A stretch of DNA of 46,449 nucleotides from Alicyclobacillus tolerans (GTDB lineage: Bacteria; Bacillota; Bacilli; Alicyclobacillales; Alicyclobacillaceae): assembly GCF_900142255.1 (NCBI RefSeq), contig NZ_FRAF01000025.1, positions 1-46,449 of the forward strand, in the 5' to 3' direction. How positions within the stretch are numbered: position 1 is the stretch's first letter; each line of letters starts with the position of its first letter. Below the pieces are notes generated by a model. That model did no database searches, had not been told where the DNA came from, and saw only the letters and a list, made by a program, of their open reading frames with translations. A program made the translations under genes and the position numbers. Of this stretch, positions 26,616 through 36,641 are shown piece by piece.

Positions 26616-28163
26616 ATGACTTTAACAACTTTTCACAACGAACCATTCACTGATTTCAGCCAACCCGCTCATAAAGCGGCAATGGAAGCTGCACTCGCCA
26701 AGGTGCGCAGCCAATTCGGACAAACCTATCCACTTTGGATTGGCGGTGAACAAATTCAAACTCAGAATTCCTTGGCATCCATCAACCCCGCTTTAAAAAG
26801 TGAAGTAGTAGGAACGGTCTGCCAAGCGAATCGGCAACATATTGAACAGGCATTGCAGATTGCTGGTAAGCGTTTTGAGGACTGGCGCTACACCAGTGCC
26901 GAATTGCGTGCTGGCTATCTATTCAAAGCTGCAGCCGAAATTAGACGCAACAAATTTGAATGGGCCGCATGGCAAGTGTATGAGGCAGGAAAAAACTGGG
27001 GAGAGGCTGACGCTGACGTCGCCGAAGCGATTGACTTTTTGGAGTACTACGGAAGAGAGATGTTACGCCTTGCAGAACCGACTCCACTGACTCCACTTGC
27101 AGGTGAGTTTAACCGTCAGTATTACATTCCGCTCGGCGTTGGTGTCATTATTCCACCTTGGAATTTCCCGCTGGCGATTTTGGTAGGCATGACCACATCT
27201 GCAATTGTCACCGGCAATACCGTTCTGCTTAAACCTTCTCCCAATACGTCTGTCATTGCTGCACGATTTGTTGAATTGATGCATCGCATTGGTTTGCCAT
27301 CTGGTGTAATCAACTTTGTACCTGGCCCTCCGGAGGAAATTGGCGATTTTATGGTGGAACATCCACAAACTCGTTTTATCTCCTTCACCGGATCAAAAAC
27401 TGTCGGCCTACGGATAGCAGAACGGGCGGCTAAAACAGCACAAGGACAACGCTGGATTAAGCGAGTGATTGCAGAAATGGGCGGCAAGGATGGCATTGTC
27501 GTCGACAAGAATGCAGATTTGGAAGACGCAGCTGTGCAGATTGTCGCTTCAGCCTTCGGATTCCAGGGGCAGAAATGTTCGGCCGCATCTCGGGCCATTT
27601 TGCACAAAGACATCTACGATGCCGTTACTGAGCGAGTCATTGAACTGACTCGAGCTTTAAAAATGGGACCTCCTGCGGAAAACTTCTACACAGGCCCTGT
27701 TATTGATCAAAAGTCTTTCGATAAAATCATGAGCTATATCGAAATTGGTAAACAAGAAGCTACCCTAGCTGTTGGCGGAGAGCGCGGTTTGGAAGAAGGA
27801 TTCTACATTCAACCCACTGTGTTCACAAACGCTAAACGCGGGGCGCGCATTATGTGCGAGGAAATCTTTGGACCTGTACTCGCTATTTATCGCGCAGAAA
27901 GTTTTGAAGAGGCCATTGATACTTTCAACGATACGGAATATGGCTTGACGGGCGCCGTCTATTCTTATGACCGCAGCCATTTAGAATACGCCCAAAATCG
28001 TATGCATTGCGGCAATCTTTATTTCAATCGTAAATGCACTGGGGCATTGGTAGGCGTTCATCCGTTCGGTGGCTTTAATATGTCGGGTACCGATTCAAAA
28101 GCTGGCGGCCCTGATTACCTATTGCAATTTATGCAGGCAAAAGCTGTTTCGGAAAAATTCTAA
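26616..28163 (+). CDS. rocA: L-glutamate gamma-semialdehyde dehydrogenase
   Basis: A 515-residue aldehyde dehydrogenase of the RocA/PruA type, oxidising pyrroline-5-carboxylate/glutamate semialdehyde to glutamate with NAD in proline and arginine breakdown. It has the PPWNFPLAIL and LKPSPNTSVIAA segments, coenzyme loop FTGSKTVGLRIAE, general-base glutamate in IAEMGGKDGIVVD, and catalytic cysteine in FQGQKCSAASR. EAGKNWGEADADVAEAIDF and the C-terminal GPDYLLQFMQAK are characteristic of this subfamily. The frame opens at GTG 26595, but GGAGGT sits 6 bases before ATG 26616. It stands alone, with a strong terminator behind it. Confidence 0.94.
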   Translation: MTLTTFHNEPFTDFSQPAHKAAMEAALAKVRSQFGQTYPLWIGGEQIQTQNSLASINPALKSEVVGTVCQANRQHIEQALQIAGKRFEDWRYTSAELRAGYLFKAAAEIRRNKFEWAAWQVYEAGKNWGEADADVAEAIDFLEYYGREMLRLAEPTPLTPLAGEFNRQYYIPLGVGVIIPPWNFPLAILVGMTTSAIVTGNTVLLKPSPNTSVIAARFVELMHRIGLPSGVINFVPGPPEEIGDFMVEHPQTRFISFTGSKTVGLRIAERAAKTAQGQRWIKRVIAEMGGKDGIVVDKNADLEDAAVQIVASAFGFQGQKCSAASRAILHKDIYDAVTERVIELTRALKMGPPAENFYTGPVIDQKSFDKIMSYIEIGKQEATLAVGGERGLEEGFYIQPTVFTNAKRGARIMCEEIFGPVLAIYRAESFEEAIDTFNDTEYGLTGAVYSYDRSHLEYAQNRMHCGNLYFNRKCTGALVGVHPFGGFNMSGTDSKAGGPDYLLQFMQAKAVSEKF

Positions 28164-28178
28164 TCGCACAAGCGATGG

Positions 28179-28231
28179 AGGAGCTGACTCCTGGGCAGTA
28201 GAAACTGTCAGGAACCAGCTCCTCACTTTTT
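28179..28231 (+). terminator. Rho-independent terminator of rocA
   Basis: GAGGAGCTG (28179-28187) pairs perfectly with CAGCTCCTC (28216-28224). Inner TCCTG/CAGGA and CAGT/ACTG pairs extend the stem, and TTTTT follows at 28227-28231. Confidence 0.85.
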
Positions 28232-28296
28232 AATAAGATAGATTTTAGATGGAATACCGTCTTTCGCTGAAAAGATTCGCTCTATCTCTTTATACT

Positions 28297-29922
28297 TCAG
28301 GCTGACACCATGGGCCAATCTTCAGGTCGATGAATTGCGTATCCCTGCAGGTAATCAATACCCATTCGCTCGGTTTCGGCCAAAAGCAATTCTGTCTCCA
28401 CAGCTTCCGCCACAATCGACTTACCCATCAAACGAGCCATTTTACAAATACTTTCTACTACTGCTCGGTCGATCTCGCTATTAAATATCTCCCGCACATA
28501 AGATCCGTCAATTTTCACAAAATCTACTTGCAAAGCTTTTAGATGCGCAAATGAGGCAAATCCACTTCCGAAATCATCCAAAGCAAAGCGACAACCGAGA
28601 GCGCGAATTTTCTTCACAAATTGTTCAGCTTGCAGCAGGTTTTGCACTGCCGCAGTCTCCGTCAGTTCAAAACAGATACGTTCTGCTCGAATACCACTCT
28701 CTTCAAGCTGTAAAGATACAAAATGTAAAAATTCTTCGTCACTGATGCTCTGAGCTGAAAGATTGATGGCATAACAAGTGCCATCATCTTCAATTTCACA
28801 GAGACGGCGAAAAGTTTCCCGCACTACCCAACGATCAAGTTGCGGCATAAGTCGATAACGTTCCGCCGCAGGAATAAAAGCTCCCGGCATCTCCAGTCGG
28901 CCATCTGCCAGTCTTAAACGTAAAAGCACTTCACAATAAGGTTGCACACCTTGGCGATGAAGCGAGCGCTGCAGCAACAATTCAAAATGGTTTTCGTCGA
29001 CTGAATCACAAAGGCGAACCGCCCAGTCTAAATCCAGTTTCCGTCGCTCATACTCCTGATTGCCCGGCACATACACTTCCATCCGATTGCGACCCTTATC
29101 CTTTGCAGCATAGCAAGCAGTATCCGCCGCACTCAGCAGGTCAGGATAGCTTGCAGAGTCTGCATCGACGGCTACCAATCCCATGGAAACGCCAATTCGG
29201 AAGCGGCGATTTTCGTACTGAAAGTGAAAATGGCTGAGAGCGTCAATCCATCTTTGCAGACGTTGCTTGGCTTCATCCATACTGCAGTTAGAGAGACAGA
29301 CGCCAAACTCGTCTCCGCCCAGGCGAGCCAATATCTCTCCAGGCTGCATCAGCGCCGTAAAACGCTGCGCCACCTCGCAGAGTAGTTCGTCACCTGCCGT
29401 ATGTCCAACCGTGTCATTGACAATCTTGAATTGATCGAGATCGAGATAAGCTAATACATGTTGCGTGTGCTGAAGTCGGGCATCCGCTATGATTTGATTG
29501 ATTTTTTTCTCAAACGCTGTCCGGTTGGGAAGGCGTGTGAGCGGATCGACAAGTGCCTGTTCCTCTAAGAGACGTTGAAAGTTGGACTCGTCCAATGTCT
29601 TTTCAGCTGAATTAGAAAGTACAAAGAGTGCGGCCTGCACCTGACCATCCGGTGAAAACACAGGTATAGCTCTGGCGTTCCAGACCTCTGTCTCTCCCAG
29701 TTCACGCTCCAGCCTAAGTTCGATTTCTTGCCTTTTCCGACTCGTCAAAATCTCCTCCACGGGCAACTGTCTGAGCAAAGAAGGATAATTCATCAAGGCA
29801 TCGGCGGCGTGATTGAGAAACACCCAGTCACCTTCAGTGTCACAAATGGCAACAGCCGAATCGATGATTTCTAATATGGCTTTTTCAAGCCCAGTCATAG
29901 GCTGGATGAGATGGGAAGACAT
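28297..29922 (-). CDS. PAS-GGDEF-EAL cyclic-di-GMP turnover protein
   Basis: A soluble protein of about 541 residues: a PAS domain (about 8-115), a GGDEF domain with intact LARLGGDEFGVCL, and an EAL domain with EVLLRLR, FELTETAAVQ, DDFGSGFASF, VKIDGSYV, AEAVETE and DYLQGYAI. Both halves retain catalytic residues, so it could make and break cyclic-di-GMP; no RxxD inhibitory site precedes GGDEF. There are no membrane helices; the PAS domain may sense an intracellular cue. The frame begins at 29967, but AAGGAG before ATG 29922 fixes the start. It lies 57 bases behind galE on the same strand and may be co-transcribed with the galactose genes. Confidence 0.93.
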   Translation of the reverse strand: MSSHLIQPMTGLEKAILEIIDSAVAICDTEGDWVFLNHAADALMNYPSLLRQLPVEEILTSRKRQEIELRLERELGETEVWNARAIPVFSPDGQVQAALFVLSNSAEKTLDESNFQRLLEEQALVDPLTRLPNRTAFEKKINQIIADARLQHTQHVLAYLDLDQFKIVNDTVGHTAGDELLCEVAQRFTALMQPGEILARLGGDEFGVCLSNCSMDEAKQRLQRWIDALSHFHFQYENRRFRIGVSMGLVAVDADSASYPDLLSAADTACYAAKDKGRNRMEVYVPGNQEYERRKLDLDWAVRLCDSVDENHFELLLQRSLHRQGVQPYCEVLLRLRLADGRLEMPGAFIPAAERYRLMPQLDRWVVRETFRRLCEIEDDGTCYAINLSAQSISDEEFLHFVSLQLEESGIRAERICFELTETAAVQNLLQAEQFVKKIRALGCRFALDDFGSGFASFAHLKALQVDFVKIDGSYVREIFNSEIDRAVVESICKMARLMGKSIVAEAVETELLLAETERMGIDYLQGYAIHRPEDWPMVSA

Positions 29923-29979
29923 GCATTCTGCTCCTTTTGAACTTAACAAATGACCGTCAGGACACATCGTTCAAAATAA

Positions 29980-30978
29980 CTATTCTTGTTCATACCCATG
30001 CGGATGCTGGCTATGCCAGTTCCAAGCTGAGCGAATGATATCGCTCAATTCGGGATACTCCTGTTTCCAACCGAGTGTCAATTTGGCGCGTTCTGGAGAC
30101 GCCACAAGCACTGCCGGATCGCCCCAACGCCTGTCTGATTCCACAATCGGAATTGGCTTGCCCACCACGCGTTCTGCCATTTCAATGACTTCTCGCACAG
30201 AAAAACCAAGGCCATTCCCCAAATTGAAAACTTGGCTTCCTGAATTTTCTACAAGCCATTCCAGAGCCAGACGATGGGCACTGGCCAAATCCATGACATG
30301 AATGTAATCGCGTACGCACGAACCATCCGGAGTAGGATAATCGCAGCCATAAATGTGAATGGCCTCACGCTGTCCAAGCGCCGTTTGCAGCACAAGCGGA
30401 ATAAGATGAGACTCAGGCCGATGATCTTCACCAATCGGATACTTGGTGTGCGCGCCTGCAGCATTAAAATAACGCAGCGAAATTGACTTGATTGCGTACG
30501 CTTCATTAGCCCACCGAAGCATTTTTTCAATAGCGAGCTTAGTTTCACCATAGGGATTCGTTGGCAAGGTTCGCGCACCCTCTGGAATCGGGAGCGTTGA
30601 CGGATCGCCATAGACTGCTGCTGTTGAAGAAAATACGATACGCTTGACGCCGCTTGTCACCATGGCAGAGAGCAGACGTTCTGTACCGCTGACGTTATTT
30701 CGATAGTATAGCAAGGGTTCCTTGGTGCTTTGTCCCACTAGTGAAAAGGCGGCGAAATGAACCACGGATTCAATGCCTTTTTCCCGCATAATTTGAGTCA
30801 GCGCTTCCTCGTCAAAGAGACTCAACTGATAAAACTCGACAGTAGGAAAAGGTTCCAACGCTTGACGATGACCTTGCGAAAGATTGTCAATCACCGTCAC
30901 TTCATGACCGTGATCGACCAATTCCGCGACTGTATGGCTGCCTATGTACCCAGCTCCGCCCGTTACCAAAATTCTCAT
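29980..30978 (-). CDS. galE: UDP-glucose 4-epimerase
   Basis: A 332-residue extended SDR that interconverts UDP-galactose and UDP-glucose with bound NAD. It has GGAGYIGSH at the N terminus, FSSTAAVYG, the catalytic tyrosine and lysine in NPYGETK, LRYFNAAGA, and the YPTPDGSCVRDYIHVMDLA segment typical of GalE. Its ATG overlaps the galK stop as ATGA, with GAAGGAAA as ribosome binding site, so the two are translationally coupled. Besides galactose use, it can supply UDP-galactose for surface polysaccharides even if galT is inactive. Confidence 0.97.
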   Translation of the reverse strand: MRILVTGGAGYIGSHTVAELVDHGHEVTVIDNLSQGHRQALEPFPTVEFYQLSLFDEEALTQIMREKGIESVVHFAAFSLVGQSTKEPLLYYRNNVSGTERLLSAMVTSGVKRIVFSSTAAVYGDPSTLPIPEGARTLPTNPYGETKLAIEKMLRWANEAYAIKSISLRYFNAAGAHTKYPIGEDHRPESHLIPLVLQTALGQREAIHIYGCDYPTPDGSCVRDYIHVMDLASAHRLALEWLVENSGSQVFNLGNGLGFSVREVIEMAERVVGKPIPIVESDRRWGDPAVLVASPERAKLTLGWKQEYPELSDIIRSAWNWHSQHPHGYEQE

Positions 30979-32186
30979 TTTCCTTCTACCTCCCCAGTCA
31001 ATTCACGGACTCCTTCACCCAGTCCCGTGATATAAAAGGACGGAGCATAACCTATGGTGCTCTCATACTGACGCGCTACATGCTCCTGGAAAACATCCAA
31101 ATGATGACGTTCCACAAGTGATACGGTCGATCCGCCAAACCCGCCTCCAGTCATTCGGCTACCCAAACAGCCTTCGACCTGCCACGCTGATTCTGCGAGT
31201 GTATCCAGTTCAGGTCCGGTAACTTCATAGTCCTTGCAAAGCGAACGATGTGAAGCGTTCATCCACTCGCCAAACTCGCGCAATCTACCTTGTCGCAAAA
31301 GCTTTGGCGCTTCTTTGGCACGGTGGTTCTCAAATACAACATGACGAACACGACGTTTCAATACCGGATCGACCAGCACTGCATCCATTTGCGGCCATTG
31401 TTCTGGTGTCAAGTCGGCTAGATATGAACAGGAAAATCCGGCGTCTTGCAAAAGACTTAATGCAGTTTCGCACTCACTGCGCCGCTCGTTGTATTTGGAT
31501 TCAACCAGACTGTGTGGTTTGTTGCTGTTGGTCAAAACCATGACAACATCTCCCAGTTCTACAGGCACCTGCTCATAAGAAAGCGATTGGCAGTGCAGAG
31601 AGAGCGCATGTTGCTCCATACCCAAAGCGACACTAAACTGATCCATAATCCCACAGTTGACGCCGACAAACTGATTTTCAGCCCGTTGGGCGTAGAGAGC
31701 GAGCGTCTCTTTGCTGATACTCCAATGATGAAGGGAAGCCATGGCAAACGCGGTCACCACCTCGACAGAAGCAGAAGACGACAATCCAGCGCCAGCAGGC
31801 AAATTTCCCGCAAAGAAAATATCTGCTCCATTCGCTATGTACCCTTCCTGACGAAGAACCCAGATAACTCCAGCTGGATAGTTAGCAAATCCTGCATTTT
31901 CTCGATATTCAAGATTTTCTGGAGAAAATTCAACCACGGTGTCAGGAAAACTCGTGGAAGCAAAGCGCCATTGACCATCTTTTCGCGGTCGGACTATTGC
32001 ACTTGTTCCAAGTTGAAGGGCAGCGGGAAGTACATACCCTCCATTGTAATCCGTATGCTCACCTATTAAATTGACTCTACCAGGGGCGAAAAACACTCGA
32101 ACATCTTCTGCAGGACCGGGAGAAAATTGAAAAAATGCTGGAAAAACTCCTGTTTCTTCTATAAAAGCCATTGCAGAGTCGGCCAT
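30975..32186 (-). CDS. galK: Galactokinase
   Basis: A 403-residue GHMP kinase making galactose-1-phosphate. Motif 1 is PGRVNLIGEHTDYNGGYVLP (about 51-70), motif 2 is PAGAGLSSSASVE and motif 3 includes RMTGGGFGGSTVSLV. The catalytic aspartate is in GVNCGIMDQFSVA. All expected residues are present. The ATG follows GGAGAG at 8 bases. The gene lies 19 bases behind galT and overlaps galE. If galT is truly dead, this kinase would accumulate toxic galactose-1-phosphate, so its intactness bears on whether galT is somehow read through. Confidence 0.97.
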   Translation of the reverse strand: MADSAMAFIEETGVFPAFFQFSPGPAEDVRVFFAPGRVNLIGEHTDYNGGYVLPAALQLGTSAIVRPRKDGQWRFASTSFPDTVVEFSPENLEYRENAGFANYPAGVIWVLRQEGYIANGADIFFAGNLPAGAGLSSSASVEVVTAFAMASLHHWSISKETLALYAQRAENQFVGVNCGIMDQFSVALGMEQHALSLHCQSLSYEQVPVELGDVVMVLTNSNKPHSLVESKYNERRSECETALSLLQDAGFSCSYLADLTPEQWPQMDAVLVDPVLKRRVRHVVFENHRAKEAPKLLRQGRLREFGEWMNASHRSLCKDYEVTGPELDTLAESAWQVEGCLGSRMTGGGFGGSTVSLVERHHLDVFQEHVARQYESTIGYAPSFYITGLGEGVRELTGEVEGK

Positions 32187-32205
32187 TTCAAAATCTCTCC
32201 TACCA

Positions 32206-33189
32206 TTAAAATTGATCTGCTCGTCGACGTTGTGCTTTCTGTATCGCTTCTCTCAATTCCACTGCTGTCATCTCTACAGACGCAGGATTGGCTGCAGCTC
32301 CGGCACCTGTTTCAGAAGAGGAAAGAAACTTAATCTTATCTCGCGTGCGTAAGGGTGGGTAAAATTCAATATGAAAATGGTAATAAAGTGAAGTATCAGG
32401 CCGATGTACAGGCGTTTGATGAAGTACCATCATATAGGAAAATTCTCTCTAAAAGAGTTCATCCATTCCCGCCGTGAGTGCACTCAAAATTTCTGCTAAT
32501 GAACGAATTTCTTCTCCAGTAAAAGAGCGGATGTCTGGAATATGCACTTTGGGAGCAATCCATGCGCCATAAGGAAAATCAGTAAAATAGGGTATGAAAG
32601 AAACGAAATGACGGTTTTCCACTAACATTCTCGCTCCGTCTTCCATCTCTGCTTGAGTAATATCACAAAGCAAACAATGTCCGGTAACCTGATGATGCTG
32701 ATGCGCAGACTCTAACTCTGTCCGAATTTTGATGGGAATAAACGGATAGGCGTAAATTTGCCCATGCGGATGCTGAATGGTGGCCCCCACTTCACGGCCT
32801 CGGTTTTCAAAAATGAGGATATACTGATGCTGCTCGTCACTCGCCAAAGCCGCATAACGTTGCTGCCAAAGGCTGACTACCTTTTCCATTTGGTTTAAAC
32901 TGAGATTGGCAAGCGAGGCCTGATGATTGGAAGAATATAAAACCACCTCGCATTTTCCATAGGCTGGTCGAGTACGATAGAGCGATTGTGAAGGTTGACC
33001 AGGTGTCTCAGGATGCGGTGAAAGAACTGGAAAATCATTATCGTAGGCAAATACTTCGTATTCATCAGGTACTTTTCCTGAGCCTGGGCAGAAAGGACAC
33101 TGGCCACTCGGCATATCTGGACGAACCTGGCGGTTGGCTGCAACCATGGTCCAATCCCTCAGTAACGGATTGTAACGCAATTCAGACAT
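32206..33189 (-). pseudogene. galT: Galactose-1-phosphate uridylyltransferase interrupted by an in-frame amber codon
   Basis: The gene encodes about 327 positions of a class I GalT from ATG 33189 (after GAGGGGTGG). The zinc cysteines CPFC (31-34), the active-site HPH in IQHPHGQIY (H140-P-H142) and the C-terminal metal site FHIEFYPP are all present. Codon 247 is TAG at 32449-32451; translation continues in the same frame as REFSYMMVLHQTPVHRP to the normal end. There is no frameshift, only one stop, at a poorly conserved position just before the FPYMM-type motif. Alternatives are a recent nonsense mutation, a sequencing error, amber suppression, or reinitiation at ATG 32433 to make a split protein. 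In the intact form it exchanges UDP between glucose-1-phosphate and galactose-1-phosphate. Confidence 0.85.
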
Positions 33190-33300
33190 AGAACCACCCC
33201 TCTCTCTAACAGTCACAGTCTACCACGTTCCTTTTCACTTTTGCATAGTAAAATACAGACTTCACTGTTTTTAGCAATCCAATCAAAGTTCCTGATTGAC

Positions 33301-35181
33301 TTACTCTTTCAACCACGGTCGGCTGATGTTCTTATCTCTCCCGGAATAGCTCACACCTGCCATGACATGAAACGCTTCAATGTCTTCACGGCTGCCGACC
33401 ACAATCAAAATGTCACCTACATGCAATTCTGTTTCACCATGCGCTACAATCTGCTCACCATCGCGGACAATCGATAGAATCAGCAGTCGACCCGGCAAAT
33501 TGATTTTCATTAAACGTTGTTGATGCAGCACGCGATTTTGCAACGGAATTTCCTGAATTTGCAGAGATGCTGGTGCTTTAAGAAACTGCGTAGAAATCGG
33601 ATAGTGTACCAGCTGATCGACGAGCGAAACGGCGGCAAATTGCGGCTGTACAACCACAAATTCCGTCTCATCGCGATTTTCTTGGTAAAGTGCCATATCA
33701 CGGACCAGGCATATAACAGGTTGAATACCTGCTTTAGCAGCTTCTTTGGCAAATGTAAGATTGAGTTGGTCGATCTCGGTATAAAGAACCATACCGGAAA
33801 TATAACCCGCCTCTTCTCCGATATTCTTTTTAGCGATTTCCTCCAAAGTGACTTCGTTCTCTAATCCAACATGCGGCTGGATCCATCTTACATCCTCACC
33901 TCGTTCCCGAGCTTGTTCCACCAAAAGTTGAGCCCCCGCAGATTCACCAATAATCCATAGCGATTTTTTCGTCTCTTGCACATGCTTTGGCAGTAATTTT
34001 CCAAAGGCTATGGGTGAGATGACGGATGTCAACATAGCTACCAGGATGATAGCCGTATCCACTCCCTGACTGATTGCGCCAATTTTCAGCCCTACAGCGG
34101 CGGCTGCCACTGTAACGCTCATTTGTGTCGTTAAAAGAGCACTACCCGCTAAAGTTTCCGGCCATGGATAGCGCAATCTCAGGAGAATCGCCGGCAATCC
34201 TTTAAAGAGGTAAGTGGCCACGAACAAAATTGGCAGTAAAAGCAACGCTTTAGGGTCGTGCAGCAAAGAACGGAAATTAAAATCCACGCCAACCATAATG
34301 AAAAAAATCGGGATCAAAAATCCAAAGCCAATAGCGTCCAGCTTGCTTCGCACATCTGACCGCTCGCGAGGGTTCACCAGTCCTACCAACATGCCTGCCA
34401 AAAAGGTGCCAAGAATGACTTGAACGCCGAGTGTTTCAGAGAGAACAATAAAAATCATCATCAACGATAACGAAGCGCGAATTCCGAGTTGAGCTGTGCC
34501 ATGTGCTAAATTCCGGAATGCGGCTATACCTGAAAAGCGGCGGAATAAACGATAAAGTAAAAGAAGAATGAGAATAAGCACAAATACCAACAGAACACTT
34601 GGCGAAAGCCCACCCTTGTATAACGAGACAGCCACAGAGATAAGCAACATGGTTACAAAATCAGCCATTACAGCAGCGGCCATAATACGGCCCCCCAAAG
34701 GATGGCTGGTTAACCCATATTCCTTCAGCACGGGTACAACCACTGTCAACGATGTGGTTGTAATAATTAAAGACAGCAGCAATGGACTGCGAATCATATG
34801 TAAAAAATACAGACGTTCTGACAGAAGGTAGGAAAGTCCCAGTGTGATGACAGATGTCAGGACGGCAAAAACAGGAGCAGAAGTCAGCCAGCCTGACAGG
34901 GAGCGTTTATAGGTTTCGTTTGTAGGACGCAGGGCTGCAAAATCAATCTCCAGCCCGGATACAAACATGAGGTAAGCTAAACCGAAAAATTGCAAAAATT
35001 GCAACCATTCACTTTGCTGAATTAAATGAAAGCCACTATTGCCAACAATGACTCCAGCAATAATCTCGCCTACCACAATGGGAATGCGGATGGCTTTCAT
35101 ACGTGAGACGAGCAACGGCACTGAAACTGCCAGCAAAGAAACAATCAATAGAGAATAGACGCTAAAATTTGATGGCCCCAT
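33301..35181 (-). CDS. CPA2-family cation/proton antiporter with TrkA-C domain
   Basis: A 626-residue membrane protein. About residues 5-385 form a 12-13-helix Na/H-exchanger domain (KefB/CPA2 type) with VPLLVSRMKAIRIPIVVGEI near the start and conserved acidic residues in VSGLEIDFAALRP and AAAVMADFVTMLL. About 400-535 is a degenerate nucleotide-binding-like region (WIIGESAGAQLL lacks GxGxxG). About 550-615 is an RCK-C/TrkA-C domain ending LHVGDILIVVGSREDIEAF, a ligand-gating module that often binds cyclic-di-AMP in Bacilli. It probably exports K or Na in exchange for protons. It lies 59 bases behind a histidine kinase on the same strand. Confidence 0.9.
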   Translation of the reverse strand: MGPSNFSVYSLLIVSLLAVSVPLLVSRMKAIRIPIVVGEIIAGVIVGNSGFHLIQQSEWLQFLQFFGLAYLMFVSGLEIDFAALRPTNETYKRSLSGWLTSAPVFAVLTSVITLGLSYLLSERLYFLHMIRSPLLLSLIITTTSLTVVVPVLKEYGLTSHPLGGRIMAAAVMADFVTMLLISVAVSLYKGGLSPSVLLVFVLILILLLLYRLFRRFSGIAAFRNLAHGTAQLGIRASLSLMMIFIVLSETLGVQVILGTFLAGMLVGLVNPRERSDVRSKLDAIGFGFLIPIFFIMVGVDFNFRSLLHDPKALLLLPILFVATYLFKGLPAILLRLRYPWPETLAGSALLTTQMSVTVAAAAVGLKIGAISQGVDTAIILVAMLTSVISPIAFGKLLPKHVQETKKSLWIIGESAGAQLLVEQARERGEDVRWIQPHVGLENEVTLEEIAKKNIGEEAGYISGMVLYTEIDQLNLTFAKEAAKAGIQPVICLVRDMALYQENRDETEFVVVQPQFAAVSLVDQLVHYPISTQFLKAPASLQIQEIPLQNRVLHQQRLMKINLPGRLLILSIVRDGEQIVAHGETELHVGDILIVVGSREDIEAFHVMAGVSYSGRDKNISRPWLKE

Positions 35182-35240
35182 CCAAAATGTCCCCTTTCAT
35201 CGGGGGAGTATGTGGATGGTACCATGCAATGAATAGGTCG

Positions 35241-36641
35241 TCAACCTTCTACTTTGCTCCGCAATTGTTTGGGCAAAGTCATTGTAAATTGAGCGCCTCG
35301 AGAAGGATGATTAGCAGCAAGTAACGTCCCGCCGTGAGCTTGCACAAATTCTCGAGCTATTGCCAACCCCAGCCCCATCCCACCTGATTCGCGCGATCTC
35401 GATTCATCCCCTCGATAAAATCGATCAAAAATGTGCGGCAAATCACCGCTTGGGATGCCAGGTCCATCATCCGTAACTATGCAAACGATATTCTGCGGTG
35501 TTTCCAGCACTTGAACATCCACAGCCCCGCCAGGCGGACAATGTCTCAAAGCGTTGCCAAGAAGATTGACAAACACCTGGGTAATCCGGCTGGCATCCAT
35601 ATAAGTTACAAGTTCATTCGCAGAAGTCGTCAGGCGTAATCGAACCTGTTCTTCCGCAGCTTCATACAAAAAATTATCCATAATTCTGCGCAATATGGCA
35701 ACGAGATCGGCCTCTGTACAATTTAATTTGAGAACTCCACCGTCTGCAAGATTCAGCTGATGCAAATCATCGACGAGACGAGACAAGCGCATCACTTCAT
35801 CCAATATAGGCAGAAGAGTCTGATCAGAAGGCTGAATCACTCCCTGCTGAATCAGTTCCAACTGACCTTCCATGACGGTCAGTGGTGTACGCAATTCATG
35901 AGCCACATCTGCAACCAAGCGTTTGCGAGCCGCTTCCAGCTGCTCCAACTTTTCCGCCATATAATTTAATTGTTCGGCTACATGACCTATTTCATCATGA
36001 CTGGCAATGACAACCCGTACACCACTCTCGCCTCGACCTATGCGGGCGATTCCCTGAACCAACGATTGCAGCGGTTTTGTCAATCGACTAGCAAACACAA
36101 AGCCTAGCAAGAGAGCAAAAACTGCAGCAGCCAGTCCACCACCGAGGGTTGCCATATCCATGAGGCGCAAGACTCTCATTTGTACATCCTGAAGACTGTC
36201 CGCACCCGCATCCACGACGCGAACTTGACCAACTGGCTTATTGCCCACCCAAATGTCAGCCACCATACCATTGGCGTCAATAAGCTCCGCATCGTCGCTG
36301 TCCATGTGCTCAGAATGGTCTCCCTCACGAACCACAGACGTAATGGGTTTACCTTCAGGTGTGTATACAGCTACTTTTTCTACATAATTATTAGGATGGG
36401 CAATATCGGATTGCATGAGCACACCTTCTGCAAACTGCCCGACACCATCCCAACTATTACCATGCGAAGTGTAATAATAAGCAAGAGAGCGAGCCCATTG
36501 CTCGGCTTCTCCATGTTCGGCTGCACGCACATATTCGCTGAAGAGAGGGATAATAAAGACATGTGAGATCAGATAGAATACAGTCGCCATAAAGAGAACG
36601 AGGATTCCAAGCAAACCGGATATTTTCGATCGCAGTTTCAC
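35241..36641 (-). CDS. Sensor histidine kinase, BaeS-like
   Basis: A 466-residue kinase with two membrane helices (about 8-34 and 163-187), a roughly 125-residue extracytoplasmic domain, HAMP linker (SRLTKPLQSLVQGIARIGRG), H248 in LVADVAHELRTPL, N box LLGNALRHCPPGG, DDGPGIPSGDLP and GMGLGLAIAREF. The sequence type is BaeS-like, often linked with envelope stress. The GTG start overlaps the regulator stop by four bases (GTGA). The sensor region is acidic (GDHSEHMDSDDAE), which might bind cations; that is inference. Confidence 0.93.
   Translation of the reverse strand: MKLRSKISGLLGILVLFMATVFYLISHVFIIPLFSEYVRAAEHGEAEQWARSLAYYYTSHGNSWDGVGQFAEGVLMQSDIAHPNNYVEKVAVYTPEGKPITSVVREGDHSEHMDSDDAELIDANGMVADIWVGNKPVGQVRVVDAGADSLQDVQMRVLRLMDMATLGGGLAAAVFALLLGFVFASRLTKPLQSLVQGIARIGRGESGVRVVIASHDEIGHVAEQLNYMAEKLEQLEAARKRLVADVAHELRTPLTVMEGQLELIQQGVIQPSDQTLLPILDEVMRLSRLVDDLHQLNLADGGVLKLNCTEADLVAILRRIMDNFLYEAAEEQVRLRLTTSANELVTYMDASRITQVFVNLLGNALRHCPPGGAVDVQVLETPQNIVCIVTDDGPGIPSGDLPHIFDRFYRGDESRSRESGGMGLGLAIAREFVQAHGGTLLAANHPSRGAQFTMTLPKQLRSKVEG

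Noticed and set aside
32206-33216. A frameshift splitting galT into two overlapping genes
   Set aside because: The downstream half is in exactly the same frame; the only interruption is the TAG at 32449-32451.
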